A stretch of 64,000 nucleotides of DNA from Breoghania sp. (GCF_030066895.1 NZ_JASJAV010000002.1:306820-370819), one strand, 5' to 3'. Shown: positions 1 to 9,055, counted from the stretch's first letter. Translations and numbers: made by a program. The notes: generated by a model from the sequence alone, not told the origin.

Positions 1-108
<108 letters not shown>

Positions 109-247
109 TCGGGTGTCCGACAGGACGCACGGCACTTCGCAAGTTGTGCGACACGATTCCGACAGCGACGGTTCCCGCCGTCGCTGTCGCCCGGCACGCG
201 CCGAAAATGGCGCCGACCGACCGACCTGCCCGTGAAGGGACATTCCC

Positions 248-623
248 ATGACCAATACCCCGCCCCGTCTGCTGTATCCCCCATTGCCTGCGACACAGAC
301 CGGCCTGCGCGGCCGTTGTCCGCGTTGCGGTCAGGGCACAAGCTCTTTGACGGTTTTCTCAACACGGCGAAGCGGTGCGAGGTGTGCGGGCTCGACTTCG
401 AATTCATCGATTCCGGCGACGGCCCGGCCGTCTTCATCATCCTGATCATCGGTTTTCTGGTGATCGTGCCGCCCTTGCGGTGGAGGTGGTCTTCACGCCG
501 CCGATCTGGCTGCATCTGGTGCTCTGGACGCCGCTTACCCTCGGCCTGCTGCGCCCGTTGAAGGGGCTGATGATCGCCCAGCAATACAAGCAAAGCGCGC
601 AGGAAGGCCGGATTGGCGAATAA
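248..623 (+). pseudogene. DUF983 family protein, two frameshifts
   Basis: Pieces in three frames join into one DUF983 protein of about 125 residues. The N-terminus (MTNTPPRLLY) carries a zinc-ribbon-like CPRCG pair; after a shift near 340 comes the second pair (CEVCGLDFEF) and a first transmembrane helix; after another shift near 465 comes a second helix (TPPIWLHLVLWTPLTLG) and the end, TAA at 621-623. The family sits between coxC and SURF1 in many alphaproteobacterial oxidase loci and is presumed to help oxidase assembly; its biochemistry is unknown. The start is the ATG at 248 behind AAGGGA. Both breaks are single-base shifts in a conserved gene, so sequence error is as likely as real inactivation. 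Confidence 0.75.
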
Positions 624-1361
624 TCCCTCCCGCGCCACGGCGCTGCCCGGCATCCTGCTGCTCGTGGCACTCGCCGTGCTCGTCTCGCTCGGCAACTGGC
701 AGATGCGGCGCCTCGCCTGGAAGCTCGATCTGATCGACAAGGTCGAAACCCGCCTCGGCGCCGACCCCGTCGCCCCGCCCGGTCCCGCAAACTGGAACGG
801 GCTCGATCAGGATGCGATCGATTATCGCCAGGTCCGCCTGGCCGGCCGCTATCTCGACGGCGAGACCCATGTCTTCACCGCGCTGGGCGATCCGAAGGGG
901 CGCTACGGCGGACCGGGCTATTGGGTGATTGTGCCGTTCGAAACGGATGAGGGCTGGACCGTCTTCGTCAACCGCGGTTTCGTGCCCCAGGATCTGAAGG
1001 ATCCCGCAAAACGTCCGGGCAGCGCCGCGCCTTCGGGTATCCAAACCATTACGGGCACGATCCGTCATGCGGAGACGGACGGTGTTTCGCTGGAGGTGGA
1101 ACCGGAAAAGAACATCTGGTATCGCCGCGATCAGGCCGAACTTGCCAAGGCGGCGGGGCTCAAGCCCGACGATGTCGCTCCCTACACGATCACCTCAATG
1201 CGGGGATGACGCCAAAGGGCGGCCTGCCGCAGCCGGGTGAAACGCAGGTGATCTTCAACAATCCGCATCTCGGCTACGCGATGACATGGTACGGGCTCGC
1301 GGCCGGAGCGCTCGGCGTCTTCGTCGTGTTTGCGTTCGGACGGTTGAGGCGGTCCGGGTGA
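613..1361 (+). pseudogene. SURF1 family cytochrome oxidase biogenesis protein, C-terminal frameshift
   Basis: SURF1 (Shy1) is an inner-membrane factor that helps insert heme a into oxidase subunit I. Visible features are an N-terminal helix (GILLLVALAVLVSLGNWQ) followed by the family's LGxWQxxRLAWK signature, a periplasmic domain containing YRQVRLAGRYL, and a C-terminal helix. The first frame ends at a TGA at 1207-1209; the missing end, including NNPHLGYAMTWYGLA and the second helix, continues in another frame to TGA at 1359-1361, so one base is lost or gained near 1200. The start is a TTG at 613 overlapping the end of the DUF983 gene, which fits translational coupling. Identification is firm; whether the break is real is open. 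Confidence 0.8.
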
Positions 1362-1411
1362 GGGCTGTTTTTCGGAGAAGTTACGGGCTGCGGTGGCGCA
1401 GTGCGGATGCC

Positions 1412-1535
1412 GATCCTTCGAGACGGGCCTGTCGGCTCTCCTCAGGATGATGTTATCGTGTTGTTGTCTTTGAGGAAACTCGCAACAAACTCAAAGTCAT
1501 CCTGAGGAGGCGCGTCAGCGCCGTCTCGAAGGATC
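1412..1535. repeat. REP-like inverted repeat, copy 1
   Basis: An intergenic dyad whose left arm runs ATCCTTCGAGACGG to CCTCAGGATGA and whose right arm reads back TCATCCTGAGGAGG to CCGTCTCGAAGGAT. An inner stem, TTTGAG/CTCAAA, sits in the loop. Related elements lie at 12013-12377 and 51143-51269, always between genes. Dyads of this kind are widespread in Hyphomicrobiales genomes. Transcripts crossing it would form a long hairpin. Confidence 0.85.
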
Positions 1536-1613
1536 GGTGACCCACACGATCCCGCTAAATCAGCCCCCTGGTAACGGCGGCGAACCGCGATTGGCCCGCC
1601 GCCTCGAACCGGC

Positions 1614-2099
1614 TTACAACTGGTTCAGAATGCCCGCCGCGCCCGAAATGGCGGCCTGGCCCGGGGTGTCTTCCACGTTGAGGGAGGTCACCTTGCCGTC
1701 TTCCACGATCATCGAATAGCGCTGCGAACGCATGCCGAGCCCGGCGAGGGAGGCGTCGAGTTCAAGCCCGATATCCTTGGCGAAATCGGCGCTGCCGTCG
1801 GCGAGAAAGACGATCTTGCCCTCAGCACCCGTCGCCTTCGCCCAGGCATCCATCACGAAGACGTCGTTGACCGCCGTCACCGCCACCGTGTCGATGCCCT
1901 TGCTCTTCAGGGCGCTGAGATTTTCCAAAAAGCCGGACAGGTGATTGTTGTGGCAGGTCGGTGTGAAGGCGCCCGGCACCGCGAAGAGAACGACTTTCTT
2001 GCCCGCGAAGATATCGCTCGTGCTGACCTCGCCGGGACCGTCGGCGGTCATGATCTTGAAGGTCGCATCCGGCAGTTGGTCGCCGATCTGAATGGTCAT
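1614..2099 (-). CDS. Peroxiredoxin, Prx5-type
   Basis: A 161-residue cytosolic thiol peroxidase that reduces hydrogen peroxide and organic hydroperoxides. The active-site region is GAFTPTCHNNHLSGF with the peroxidatic Cys in the PxxxTxxC motif, and the downstream Arg lies in GMRSQRYSM; both fit the Prx5 subfamily, usually glutathione- or glutaredoxin-dependent. The chosen start (MTIQIGDQLPD) is preceded by AAGGGAGACG at proper spacing; an upstream in-frame start would add about 22 residues without a better ribosome site. It is transcribed away from SURF1. The next gene on the same strand codes for a DsbD-like periplasmic protein, also linked to thiol chemistry. Confidence 0.92.
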   Translation of the reverse strand: MTIQIGDQLPDATFKIMTADGPGEVSTSDIFAGKKVVLFAVPGAFTPTCHNNHLSGFLENLSALKSKGIDTVAVTAVNDVFVMDAWAKATGAEGKIVFLADGSADFAKDIGLELDASLAGLGMRSQRYSMIVEDGKVTSLNVEDTPGQAAISGAAGILNQL

Positions 2100-2186
2100 T
2101 GAAGTCGTCTCCCTTAAAAAAACAGGCGCTCTTGAATGCGCCGCCGCAAGGGACATAGCGCGCAAGGGCAGGGGCGTCGAGGTGGG

Positions 2187-3077
2187 CTATTCGAGGGCCG
2201 AAAGATCCACCGTCCAGCTCTGATCCGCCGCGTGCGAGCCGTTGACGAGGGTTAGGCGCAAAACGGCCGAATTCGTGTCATGAACGAGCCCTTCGGTCGG
2301 CAAGGTGAATATGGCTTTGGCTCCGTCGCGCTCGGCAAGCGTGGGGACGCTGAGATAGGAGCCCTGCGGTCCCTCCACGAACAGATCCGCCGGAGCATCC
2401 GCATCGGACAGATGGGCGGTAAAACGGAAGGCAGGTTCGTCGCCGGGCTCCAGGGAGAGAACCGTCACCGACAGCGGATCGCCCGCATCAACTGGTTCCG
2501 GAACCCGCGCCTCCGCCGCCGCGATAGCCTGCGCACTCACCGCATCCGCCGGGGCGTCGGGATCGAGTGGAATTTCCAGGCGCGTGGTGACGGGAACGCA
2601 GACCTCCCGGCAAAGCCCGAGATTGACATCGGCGACGAGCGTTGCCGGATCGCCCGTACTCTTCATCTTTGCCGTGATCGGCAGAACCGCGCCGCCTTCA
2701 TAGCCGATGGTGGTGGAATAGGGATCCTCGTGGCGCTCGGGCGCGGGAAAGGCGAGTGCGGTGGAGGCGACATTGTCGGAAGCGGAGAAGTCCGCCGACG
2801 TTCCGATGCCGCTGTCGCCGGGAAAGCGCCAATAGGTCTTCCAGCCGGGCTCGGTGCGGATTTCCAGCGCAGCCTTATAGGTTCCCTCTCCATCCGGCAC
2901 ACCGCCTGCCATGATCAGTCGAATTTCGCCGCCCGTGGCTGTGAACCACGGACCGACCCCCGCGAAGGCCGGACCCGACAGCACCATGCCGAGCGCGGCG
3001 GCGGAAAGGGCGAGGCGGAAAGTCCGCCTTGCATCCGCGCGGAGGTGGCGTCTGGAAATCTCTGTCGTACCGGTCAT
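2187..3077 (-). CDS. Periplasmic DsbD N-terminal-domain-like protein (COG4233 type)
   Basis: A 296-residue exported protein. After a basic N-terminus (RRHLRADARRTFRLALSAAA) comes a hydrophobic signal segment ending near GPAFA. The mature part carries the features of the DsbD alpha-like domain: WKTYWRFPGDSGIG, an internal YEGGAVLP strand and a Cys pair in NLGLCREVCVP, which in this family accepts electrons from an inner-membrane thiol transporter. The family is loosely tied to cytochrome c biogenesis and periplasmic disulfide reduction; the substrate here is unknown. The start at 3077 (MTGTTEIS) gives a normal signal peptide. Together with the peroxiredoxin downstream it may form a small redox operon. 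Confidence 0.85.
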   Translation of the reverse strand: MTGTTEISRRHLRADARRTFRLALSAAALGMVLSGPAFAGVGPWFTATGGEIRLIMAGGVPDGEGTYKAALEIRTEPGWKTYWRFPGDSGIGTSADFSASDNVASTALAFPAPERHEDPYSTTIGYEGGAVLPITAKMKSTGDPATLVADVNLGLCREVCVPVTTRLEIPLDPDAPADAVSAQAIAAAEARVPEPVDAGDPLSVTVLSLEPGDEPAFRFTAHLSDADAPADLFVEGPQGSYLSVPTLAERDGAKAIFTLPTEGLVHDTNSAVLRLTLVNGSHAADQSWTVDLSALE

Positions 3078-3201
3078 CGCTGCGGGTCTCGTTCGCTTTG
3101 CTGTCGCTTTTGTGGGGATGCAGCCTAGAGACTGGGCGCGCATGTTCAAGTCGCCTGATCCTCTAGTGGTTTCATTTCCGCGTGACGACGATGACAGGCT
3201 C

Positions 3202-3798
3202 TCAGTCCGGTGCATCCTTTGCACCGCGCAACAGCAGATCGGTCGCGGCGTGCGCATGATCGGCGATTTCCTGCTCCGTCGGCGCTGGGCCGCCCACAGG
3301 AACCGTGTTCCTGAACGCAAGCAGCATGGCCGTCCAAAGCCGGACCGCGGTTTCCGGATCGCCCATGGCAAGGCGATCTGCGAAGAAACGGGTCAGCCGG
3401 GAGGCGGTATTGTCGGGGCCGACGGTCCGGAAAACCTGCGCCATTTCCGGTGCCGTCGCGCTTTCGCTCACCAGAAGCCGGTAGGTACGAAGGTGCTCCT
3501 GCGACAGGTGAGCTCGCATGAACGCGACCGCGAACCGGCTAAGCGTGTCGCGCTCATCCGGCAGGTCAAGATACCGGGAGAAATCCTCGCCTCCATCCTT
3601 GCGGATGTGCATTAGCGTGGCCTGAAATAGGTTCATCTTGGAGGCGAAATATCTGTAGACCGTCTGTTTCGTGACGCCCGCAAACGCGGCGATTCTGTCC
3701 ATGTTCGCCGCGACATAGCCGTCGCTGAGGAAGATCTCGCTCGCGGCATCCAGGATCGCGTGCCGCTTTCTTTCCTTGTTCTGTTCGATCTTGCCCAT
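3202..3798 (-). CDS. TetR/AcrR family transcriptional regulator
   Basis: A 198-residue one-component regulator. Residues about 8-55 form the TetR DNA-binding domain: ILDAASEIFLSDGY, then the recognition helix region GVTKQTVYRYFASK. The remainder is a helical ligand and dimer domain of the AefR-like class; no ligand can be named. It is divergent from trmO. Its own promoter is well marked: a TATAAT on the minus strand at 3838-3843 lies inside a perfect 26-bp palindrome (3817-3842), so autorepression is likely. A second, related palindrome sits 105 bp away. The neighbouring redox genes are on the same strand but nothing shows that they are targets. Confidence 0.92.
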   Translation of the reverse strand: MGKIEQNKERKRHAILDAASEIFLSDGYVAANMDRIAAFAGVTKQTVYRYFASKMNLFQATLMHIRKDGGEDFSRYLDLPDERDTLSRFAVAFMRAHLSQEHLRTYRLLVSESATAPEMAQVFRTVGPDNTASRLTRFFADRLAMGDPETAVRLWTAMLLAFRNTVPVGGPAPTEQEIADHAHAATDLLLRGAKDAPD

Positions 3799-3816
3799 TT
3801 CATCCTGAACTGTCTG

Positions 3817-3842
3817 ATAATCATACTAATTGGTATGATTAT
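3817..3842. promoter_or_regulatory. TetR-type operator O1, overlapping the tetR -10 box
   Basis: A perfect palindrome, ATAATCATAC-N6-GTATGATTAT with TAATTG at the centre, 19 bp upstream of the TetR start codon. The minus-strand -10 box TATAAT (3838-3843) overlaps it and the expected transcription start near 3831 falls inside it. A bound dimer would block polymerase. No convincing -35 box is seen on the far side, which lies in the tandem repeat. Confidence 0.75.
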
Positions 3843-3849
3843 ATTGACA

Positions 3850-3919
3850 CCTCTGCCGCGTCGCCTCTGCCGCGTCGCCTCTGCCGCGTCGCCTCTGCCG
3901 CGTCGCCTCTGCCGCGTCA
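3850..3919. repeat. Five tandem copies of a 14-bp unit
   Basis: The unit CCTCTGCCGCGTCG is repeated five times head to tail; the last copy ends in A instead of G and the others are identical. The array fills the space between the two TetR-type palindromes. Because 14 is not a multiple of 3 and the array is between genes, copy number changes would alter operator spacing and helical phase rather than a protein. Confidence 0.9.
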
Positions 3920-3926
3920 CAATATC

Positions 3927-3942
3927 CATACTCATGGGTATG
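3927..3942. promoter_or_regulatory. TetR-type operator O2, trmO-proximal
   Basis: CATAC-N6-GTATG, the same inner arms and the same 6-bp spacing as O1. Its centre is 105 bp from the centre of O1, ten turns of B-DNA at 10.5 bp per turn, so both sites would face the same side of the helix. It lies about 130 bp upstream of trmO. That the upstream TetR protein binds both is inference from symmetry and position. Confidence 0.6.
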
Positions 3943-4068
3943 ATTTCTGATGCTGCCCCGTCAATGCCGAACGCCACCGCAAGCCCCGCGCCTTCACGCC
4001 CCGCCACGGCCAAGCGATTCGCATTGTTCGTCCGATTTTCTCGAACAAACCGACAGGCAAGGTGAACC

Positions 4069-4479
4069 ATGACGGCCGAACTGAAATTCATCGGGCATAT
4101 CGAGACCCCCTACAAGGATCCGAGCGAATGCCCGCGCAACATCAGCCTCGACGGGCCACAATGCACGATCATTCTCGATCCCGACTATCACGAGGGGCTC
4201 ACCAGCCTTGAGGTCGGACAGCATATTCTGGTGCTCTACTGGTTTGAGAACACGGACAGATCCCGCATGCTGCAACGCCCGGGCGGACGCCCGACGGGCG
4301 ATCTGCGCGGCACATTCGCCCTGCGCTCGCCCCATCGCCCGAACCCGATTGCTGCTGCGGTCCTGCCGATTGCGGAGATCGGGGAGGGACGGATCACCGT
4401 CTATGGGCTCGATTGCTGCAACGGCACGAAACTGCTCGATATCAAACCGGCCATTCACCTGGAGAAACCGACTGAGTGA
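4069..4479 (+). CDS. trmO: TrmO/TsaA-like tRNA m6t6A37 methyltransferase
   Basis: A 136-residue TsaA-like domain protein. TrmO uses S-adenosylmethionine to N6-methylate threonylcarbamoyladenosine at position 37 of ANN-reading tRNAs. Key motifs are FIGHIETPY at the N-terminus and the family signature RSPHRPNPIAAAV near residue 85-97, with YGLDCCNGTKLLDIKP closing the beta-barrel. The protein is single-domain and shorter than the E. coli enzyme, as in many alphaproteobacteria, so another SAM-dependent role cannot be excluded. The ATG is preceded by AGGCAAGGTGAACC. It is divergent from the TetR gene and shares its operator-rich upstream region. Confidence 0.85.
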   Translation: MTAELKFIGHIETPYKDPSECPRNISLDGPQCTIILDPDYHEGLTSLEVGQHILVLYWFENTDRSRMLQRPGGRPTGDLRGTFALRSPHRPNPIAAAVLPIAEIGEGRITVYGLDCCNGTKLLDIKPAIHLEKPTE

Positions 4480-4717
4480 CCGCCCGAGGGCCGATAGGGA
4501 CAGGGCCGCACCCGCGGCCTTGTCCGTAATTGTCCTTGCTGCCGGGCTTGATGTGGTAACAGGAGACGTAACTGTCTGGCCTGACCCATCAATATGTCTT
4601 CACGCGCACTCAGCCTTGGTGACAGGCGCGCCATGAATGCTATCCTGTCTTACCTGTGATCTGCCGCGTCCGGGATGCCTCATGGTCGCGCAGTGCGGGC
4701 AAGCAAGGAAGGTGCAA

Positions 4718-5332
4718 ATGGCGTTGGAGACGGGAACGTTTGAACCTGCGGGCGGCTACCTGGACGGTCACATCCTGATTGCGATGTCGGGCATGATGGA
4801 CGACCGGTTCGAGCGTGTCGTGATCTATTCTGTGCGCCCATTCGGCCGAGGGTGCCATGGGGGCTTATCCTCAACAAGCTCATGAACAATCTTTCCTTCC
4901 CCGAATTGCTCTCCCAGCTCGGTATCGTGGGTGAGGACAGCCCGATCCGTCTGCCCGAGGCGGTGGAGACGATGCCGGTTCATCGCGGCGGGCCGGTGGA
5001 GACCGGGCGCGGTTTCGTGCTCCATTCCGCCGATCATTTCGTTCAGGACTCCACCATGGCGATCGAGAACGGCATTTGCCTGACCGCCATACTTGAAGTG
5101 CTCAAGGCGATCGCCGACGGCAGGGGCCCGGAAAACGTGCTTCTGGCGCTAGGCTATGCGGGCTGGAGCGCGGGGCAACTGGAAAGCGAGATCCAGGCAA
5201 CCGGGCTGGCTGACCTGTCCGGCGGACGAGGCGCTCGTCTTCGGGGGTGACCTCAACGGCAAATATGACGCGGCTCTCGGTCGGCTCGGTATTGCGCCGG
5301 GCATGCTTTCAAGCGACGTGGGCCACGCCTGA
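4718..5332 (+). pseudogene. yqgE: YqgE/AlgH family protein (UPF0301), three frameshifts
   Basis: The product matches the YqgE/AlgH family of about 190-200 residues with unknown biochemical role. The start ATG at 4718 follows AAGGAAGG and opens with the family pattern GYLDGHILIAMSGMMDDRFE. Continuity then breaks three times: an extra T near 4830 (before CAHSAEGAMG), an extra G in a G5 run at 4859-4863 (before LILNKL), and a shift near 5195 before [12 protein letters not shown]. The end is TGA at 5330-5332 after SSDVGHA. All conserved blocks are present in order, and two breaks are in homopolymers, which favours sequencing error. Confidence 0.8.
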
Positions 5333-5613
5333 GGAGATTTGCGGAGTATTCCTTTCTCGCCGATATCCCATATGGGTGTTATCGGCGTGGAACAGCCGGT
5401 GTGTGCGTACGAATTCGGTTTTCGTTCGTCGTCGGTTGATTTAGGGTCGGCGCGAACGCGGCATTACCCGCGTGGACGCTGCGCGGGCGCATCAGACAGT
5501 CGCCCGCTGCGCGCGATTGGGGTGTGTAGCGGCGAGCGAACAGGCTCAGCCAATAAAATTGAAACCGGACACGGACTTCATGCATCCAAACCGTGTCGGG
5601 GAAGGAAACCGGT

Positions 5614-7020
5614 TTGAAGTATGTCAGCACGCGCGGCGACGCACCTGAATTGGAATTCACCGACGTTCTGTTGAGTGGCCTTGCCCGCGACGGCGGCCTC
5701 TACGTGCCAGCCGAGTGGCCGCAACTGGATCGCGAGACCATCGCGGGGTTTGCGGGCCGGCCGTATCACGAAGTCGCGTTGGAGGTGATTCGTCCCTTCG
5801 TCGGCGATGCGATCCCCGAGGACGTACTGGCGACGATGCTGCGCGAAACCTACGAGGGCTTCCGCCACCCCGCCGTCACGCCGCTCGTTCAGGTCGCCGA
5901 CAATCGTTTCGTGTTGGAGCTGTTTCACGGGCCCACGCTGGCCTTCAAGGACGTGGCCATGCAGCTTCTCGGCAGGCTGATGGATCATGTCCTGGCTGGG
6001 CGCGATCAGCGCGCCACCATCGTCGGCGCCACGTCGGGCGACACGGGCGGCGCGGCGATCGAGGCCTTCCGCGGTCGCGAGCGCACCGACGTCTTCATCC
6101 TGTTCCCCGATGGCCGCACCTCCGACGTGCAGCGTCGGCAGATGACTACGACGAGCGAGACCAACGTCCACGCCCTGGCGTTGGAAGGCAATTTCGACGA
6201 TTGCCAGGCCATGCTGAAGGGGATGTTCAATCACTTCTCCTTCCGCGACAAGGTCGGGCTGGTCGGGGTCAATTCGATCAACTGGGCACGCATCGTTGCC
6301 CAGGTCGTCTACTATTTCGTGGCAGGCGCCGCCCTGGGCGCGCCGCGCCGGCCCGTCTCCTTCACCGTTCCCACCGGCAATTTCGGCGATATCTTCGCCG
6401 GCTACGTCGCAGCCCGCATGGGTCTGCCGATCGAGAAGCTGGTCATCGCCACCAACGTCAACGATATCCTGGCGCGCACGCTGGAAACCGGGCGCTACGA
6501 GATGCGCGGCGTGACGGCGACCACCTCTCCCTCGATGGATATTCAGGTCTCCTCCAATTTCGAGCGGCTGCTGTTCGACGTGGCGGGCCGGGATGCGGAT
6601 GTGGTGAAGCGGCAGATGAGCGGGCTTTCCCAGTCCGGCGCCTTCGATCTTTCGTCGGAAAGTCTGGCCGAGATCCGCAAGCTCTTTGCCGCCGGTCGCG
6701 CCGATGAAGCGGCGGTCGCCGACACAATTGCAAAGACCTGGCGCGAGGCGGGCTATCTGGCCGATCCTCATACGGCCGTCGGCCTGTTGGTCGCCGAGGC
6801 ACAAGGAACATCAACCACGCCGATGATCGTGCTCTCCACTGCGCACCCTGCGAAGTTCCCACAGGCGGTGGAAGCGGCCTGCGGCGTGACACCGGCCCTG
6901 CCGGACTGGTTGTCGGATCTGATGGAGCGCAAGGAGCGTTTTGAAGTGGTCGCAAACGATATCGCAACCGTGGAAACGCTCATCGAAGAGCGGGCCCGCG
7001 CCGTCTCGGCGGAGGCCTGA
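5614..7020 (+). CDS. thrC: Threonine synthase
   Basis: A 468-residue pyridoxal-phosphate enzyme that converts O-phospho-homoserine to threonine, the last step of the pathway. The PLP lysine is K112 in GPTLAFKDVAMQ; ATSGDTGGAAIEAF and PTGNFGDIFAGYVA form the phosphate and cofactor pocket. The chosen start is TTG at 5614 (MKYVSTRGDAPELEF, the usual N-terminus in Hyphomicrobiales), with GGGAAGGAAACC just upstream; a GTG at 5593 would add seven unusual residues. The M16 protease starts three bases after its stop, so both are probably cotranscribed. Homoserine kinase (thrB) lies about 7 kb away on the other strand. Confidence 0.96.
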   Translation: MKYVSTRGDAPELEFTDVLLSGLARDGGLYVPAEWPQLDRETIAGFAGRPYHEVALEVIRPFVGDAIPEDVLATMLRETYEGFRHPAVTPLVQVADNRFVLELFHGPTLAFKDVAMQLLGRLMDHVLAGRDQRATIVGATSGDTGGAAIEAFRGRERTDVFILFPDGRTSDVQRRQMTTTSETNVHALALEGNFDDCQAMLKGMFNHFSFRDKVGLVGVNSINWARIVAQVVYYFVAGAALGAPRRPVSFTVPTGNFGDIFAGYVAARMGLPIEKLVIATNVNDILARTLETGRYEMRGVTATTSPSMDIQVSSNFERLLFDVAGRDADVVKRQMSGLSQSGAFDLSSESLAEIRKLFAAGRADEAAVADTIAKTWREAGYLADPHTAVGLLVAEAQGTSTTPMIVLSTAHPAKFPQAVEAACGVTPALPDWLSDLMERKERFEVVANDIATVETLIEERARAVSAEA

Positions 7021-7023
7021 TCC

Positions 7024-8355
7024 ATGGATGTTCGCATAAGTCATCTCGACAACGGCCTGACCATCGTCACCGATCGCATGCCGCATCTGGAAACGGCGGC
7101 CCTCGGCGTGTGGGTGCGGGTCGGCTCGCGCAACGAGACGGAAAGCCAGCACGGCCTGACGCATCTGCTCGAGCACATGGCCTTCAAGGGCACCCGCCGC
7201 CGGAGTGCGCGCGACATCGCCGAAGAGATCGAGGCGGTGGGCGGCGAGCTCAATGCATCTACCAGCGTCGAGAACACGGCCTATTACGTGCGGGTCCTGG
7301 CGCAGGACGTGCCGTTAGCCGTCGATCTCCTGTCCGACATTCTGGGCAATTCCGTCATCGATCCGCAGGAACTGAAGCGCGAGCAGCACGTCATCCTGCA
7401 GGAAATTGGCGGCGTGCAGGATTCGCCCGAAGACTGGGCCTTCGACCTGATGCAGAAAACCGCCTGGCCGGGCCAACCGCTGGGGCGCACAATCCTCGGC
7501 ACGCCGACGACCGTGCGGGCCTTCACGCCGGAAAGCATCCGCGAATATCTGGATACGCACTACCGGGCGGGCAGCATGGTTCTCTCCGCCGCCGGAAAGG
7601 TCGATCACGACGAGATCGTGAAGCTCGCGAAGGAACGGTTCGGGGATTTTCCCACCGGTCCCGGCGTGCCCTTCCTGCCCGCGCAGTATCACGGCGGTGA
7701 GAACCGCCGCGTGCGCGACCTGATGGAAGCCCAACTCTTGCTGGGGTTCGAGGGCAAGCCCTACAAGCACCCCGACTATTACACGATCCAGATCCTGGCC
7801 GCCGTTCTCGGTGGGGGCATGTCGTCCCGCCTCTTCCAGGAGGTGCGCGAGACGCGCGGCCTTTGCTACGCGGTCTCTTCCTTCCACTGGCCCTTCACCG
7901 ATACGGGGCTGTTCGGCATCTATGCGGCTTCCGGCGAAGACGATCTGGAAGAGCTGATGCCCGTGCTACTGGGTGAACTCGCGCGCGCAGGCGACGCGAT
8001 CAAGGAAGACGAAGTCGCCCGCGCCCGGGCCCAGATCCGCGCCTCTCTGATGATGGCGATGGAAAGCCCGGTGATGCGTGCAGGACAGATTGCGCGGCAG
8101 ATGATGGTCTACGGCTATTGTCTGGAGCCTTCGGAGATCGTGGAGCGGATCGATGCGGTGACGGCCGATGATGTGCGTCGCGTTGCGGCCGAGACCTTCG
8201 GCGGCAAGATCCCGACGGTGTCCGCGGTCGGTCCTGTGAGCAAGCTCATGGGTGTCGATGCGATCGGCGAGCATTTGGTTGGCACCACGAAGGCGCAATC
8301 CAGGGCAGCGAAAGCAGGCAGCTTCATCGACCTTGGTGCCGGCCGGCACTGCTGA
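7024..8355 (+). CDS. M16 family zinc metallopeptidase, processing-peptidase-like
   Basis: A 443-residue protein related to the beta subunit of mitochondrial processing peptidase. The inverted zinc motif HLLEH is at residues 47-51, and the third ligand glutamate lies 76 residues on, at E127 in VILQEIGG, as expected for an active M16B enzyme. A glycine-rich loop (GGGMSSRLFQEVRE) and the M16 C-terminal half follow. The usual substrate in bacteria is not known; peptide clean-up or envelope protein turnover is suggested. It follows thrC with a 3-bp gap and precedes a GNAT gene, a linkage common in this order. No signal peptide is seen. Confidence 0.93.
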   Translation: MDVRISHLDNGLTIVTDRMPHLETAALGVWVRVGSRNETESQHGLTHLLEHMAFKGTRRRSARDIAEEIEAVGGELNASTSVENTAYYVRVLAQDVPLAVDLLSDILGNSVIDPQELKREQHVILQEIGGVQDSPEDWAFDLMQKTAWPGQPLGRTILGTPTTVRAFTPESIREYLDTHYRAGSMVLSAAGKVDHDEIVKLAKERFGDFPTGPGVPFLPAQYHGGENRRVRDLMEAQLLLGFEGKPYKHPDYYTIQILAAVLGGGMSSRLFQEVRETRGLCYAVSSFHWPFTDTGLFGIYAASGEDDLEELMPVLLGELARAGDAIKEDEVARARAQIRASLMMAMESPVMRAGQIARQMMVYGYCLEPSEIVERIDAVTADDVRRVAAETFGGKIPTVSAVGPVSKLMGVDAIGEHLVGTTKAQSRAAKAGSFIDLGAGRHC

Positions 8356-8379
8356 TCGGAAACGGAAGGGGGGCGGGCA

Positions 8380-9024
8380 ATGGCACTGCTGGGCTCAATC
8401 GGCTACAGCGAACCTAGCCCGATCCTGCGTTGCGAGCGTCTGGTCTTGCGCATGCCGACAATGGCGGACCACGCCGCCTGGGCGACCTTGCGCGAATCCT
8501 CCTACGGTTTCCTGAAACCCTGGGAGCCGACCTGGCCGGTCGACGATCTCACCCGCGCCGCCTTCCGTCGGCGGCTGCGTCGCTATCAGCGTGAGGTTCG
8601 CAACGACAGCGGCTATCCGTTCTTCGTTTTCCTGCGCGGCAGCGGTGAAATTGTCGGTGGATTAACCCTGTCGAACGTGCGGCGTGGAGTCACCCAGTCC
8701 TGCGCGCTCGGCTACTGGGTCGGCCAACCCCATGCGCGGCAGGGATACATGAGCGAGGCGGTCGCCTGTGTGCTCGGCTTCGTCTTTCAGCGGCTGGGCC
8801 TGCAGCGTGTGGAAGCAGCCTGTTTGCCCCACAATAACGCCTCAATCGCTCTGTTACGTCGCACCGGCTTCACGCAAGAGGGCTACGCCCGAGCCTATCT
8901 GCGCATAGATGCGCAATGGCGCGATCATTTTCTGTTCGCGCATCTGGCTGAAGATCCTGAGTCGCCGGCGTGTCCCCAAGTGGCGAGTGATACCTATGGG
9001 GAGAGCGAGAAACATCGCTTGTGA
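8380..9024 (+). CDS. GNAT N-acetyltransferase, RimJ/RimL-like
   Basis: A 214-residue acetyltransferase of the ribosomal-protein N-acetyltransferase type. The acetyl-CoA region reads GYWVGQPHARQGYMSEAV and is followed by LQRVEAACLPHNNASIALLRRTGF, the standard RimJ-like fold. The substrate is likely the N-terminus of a protein but cannot be named from sequence. It starts 24 bp after the M16 protease and ends 31 bp before the favoured start of the GGDEF/EAL gene, so a four-gene transcript from thrC is plausible. The last 15 residues are variable. Confidence 0.9.
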   Translation: MALLGSIGYSEPSPILRCERLVLRMPTMADHAAWATLRESSYGFLKPWEPTWPVDDLTRAAFRRRLRRYQREVRNDSGYPFFVFLRGSGEIVGGLTLSNVRRGVTQSCALGYWVGQPHARQGYMSEAVACVLGFVFQRLGLQRVEAACLPHNNASIALLRRTGFTQEGYARAYLRIDAQWRDHFLFAHLAEDPESPACPQVASDTYGESEKHRL

Positions 9025-9055
9025 AGGTCCCGGTAAGCCGTTACTTCTTGCCGCC

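Noticed and set aside
1412..1535. REP dyad as a rho-independent terminator or CRISPR repeat
   Set aside because: The stems have no T run, the element recurs in three places with variable spacer, and there are no repeat-spacer units.
3844..3849. TTGACA between O1 and the tandem repeat as a plus-strand -35 box for trmO
   Set aside because: The expected -10 position lies within the GC-rich 14-bp repeats and shows no TATAAT-like sequence. The trmO promoter could not be placed.
4718..5332. Programmed ribosomal frameshifting in yqgE, moaB and others
   Set aside because: Shifts occur in both directions in unrelated genes, without slippery heptamers or downstream structures. The pattern fits random single-base indels.
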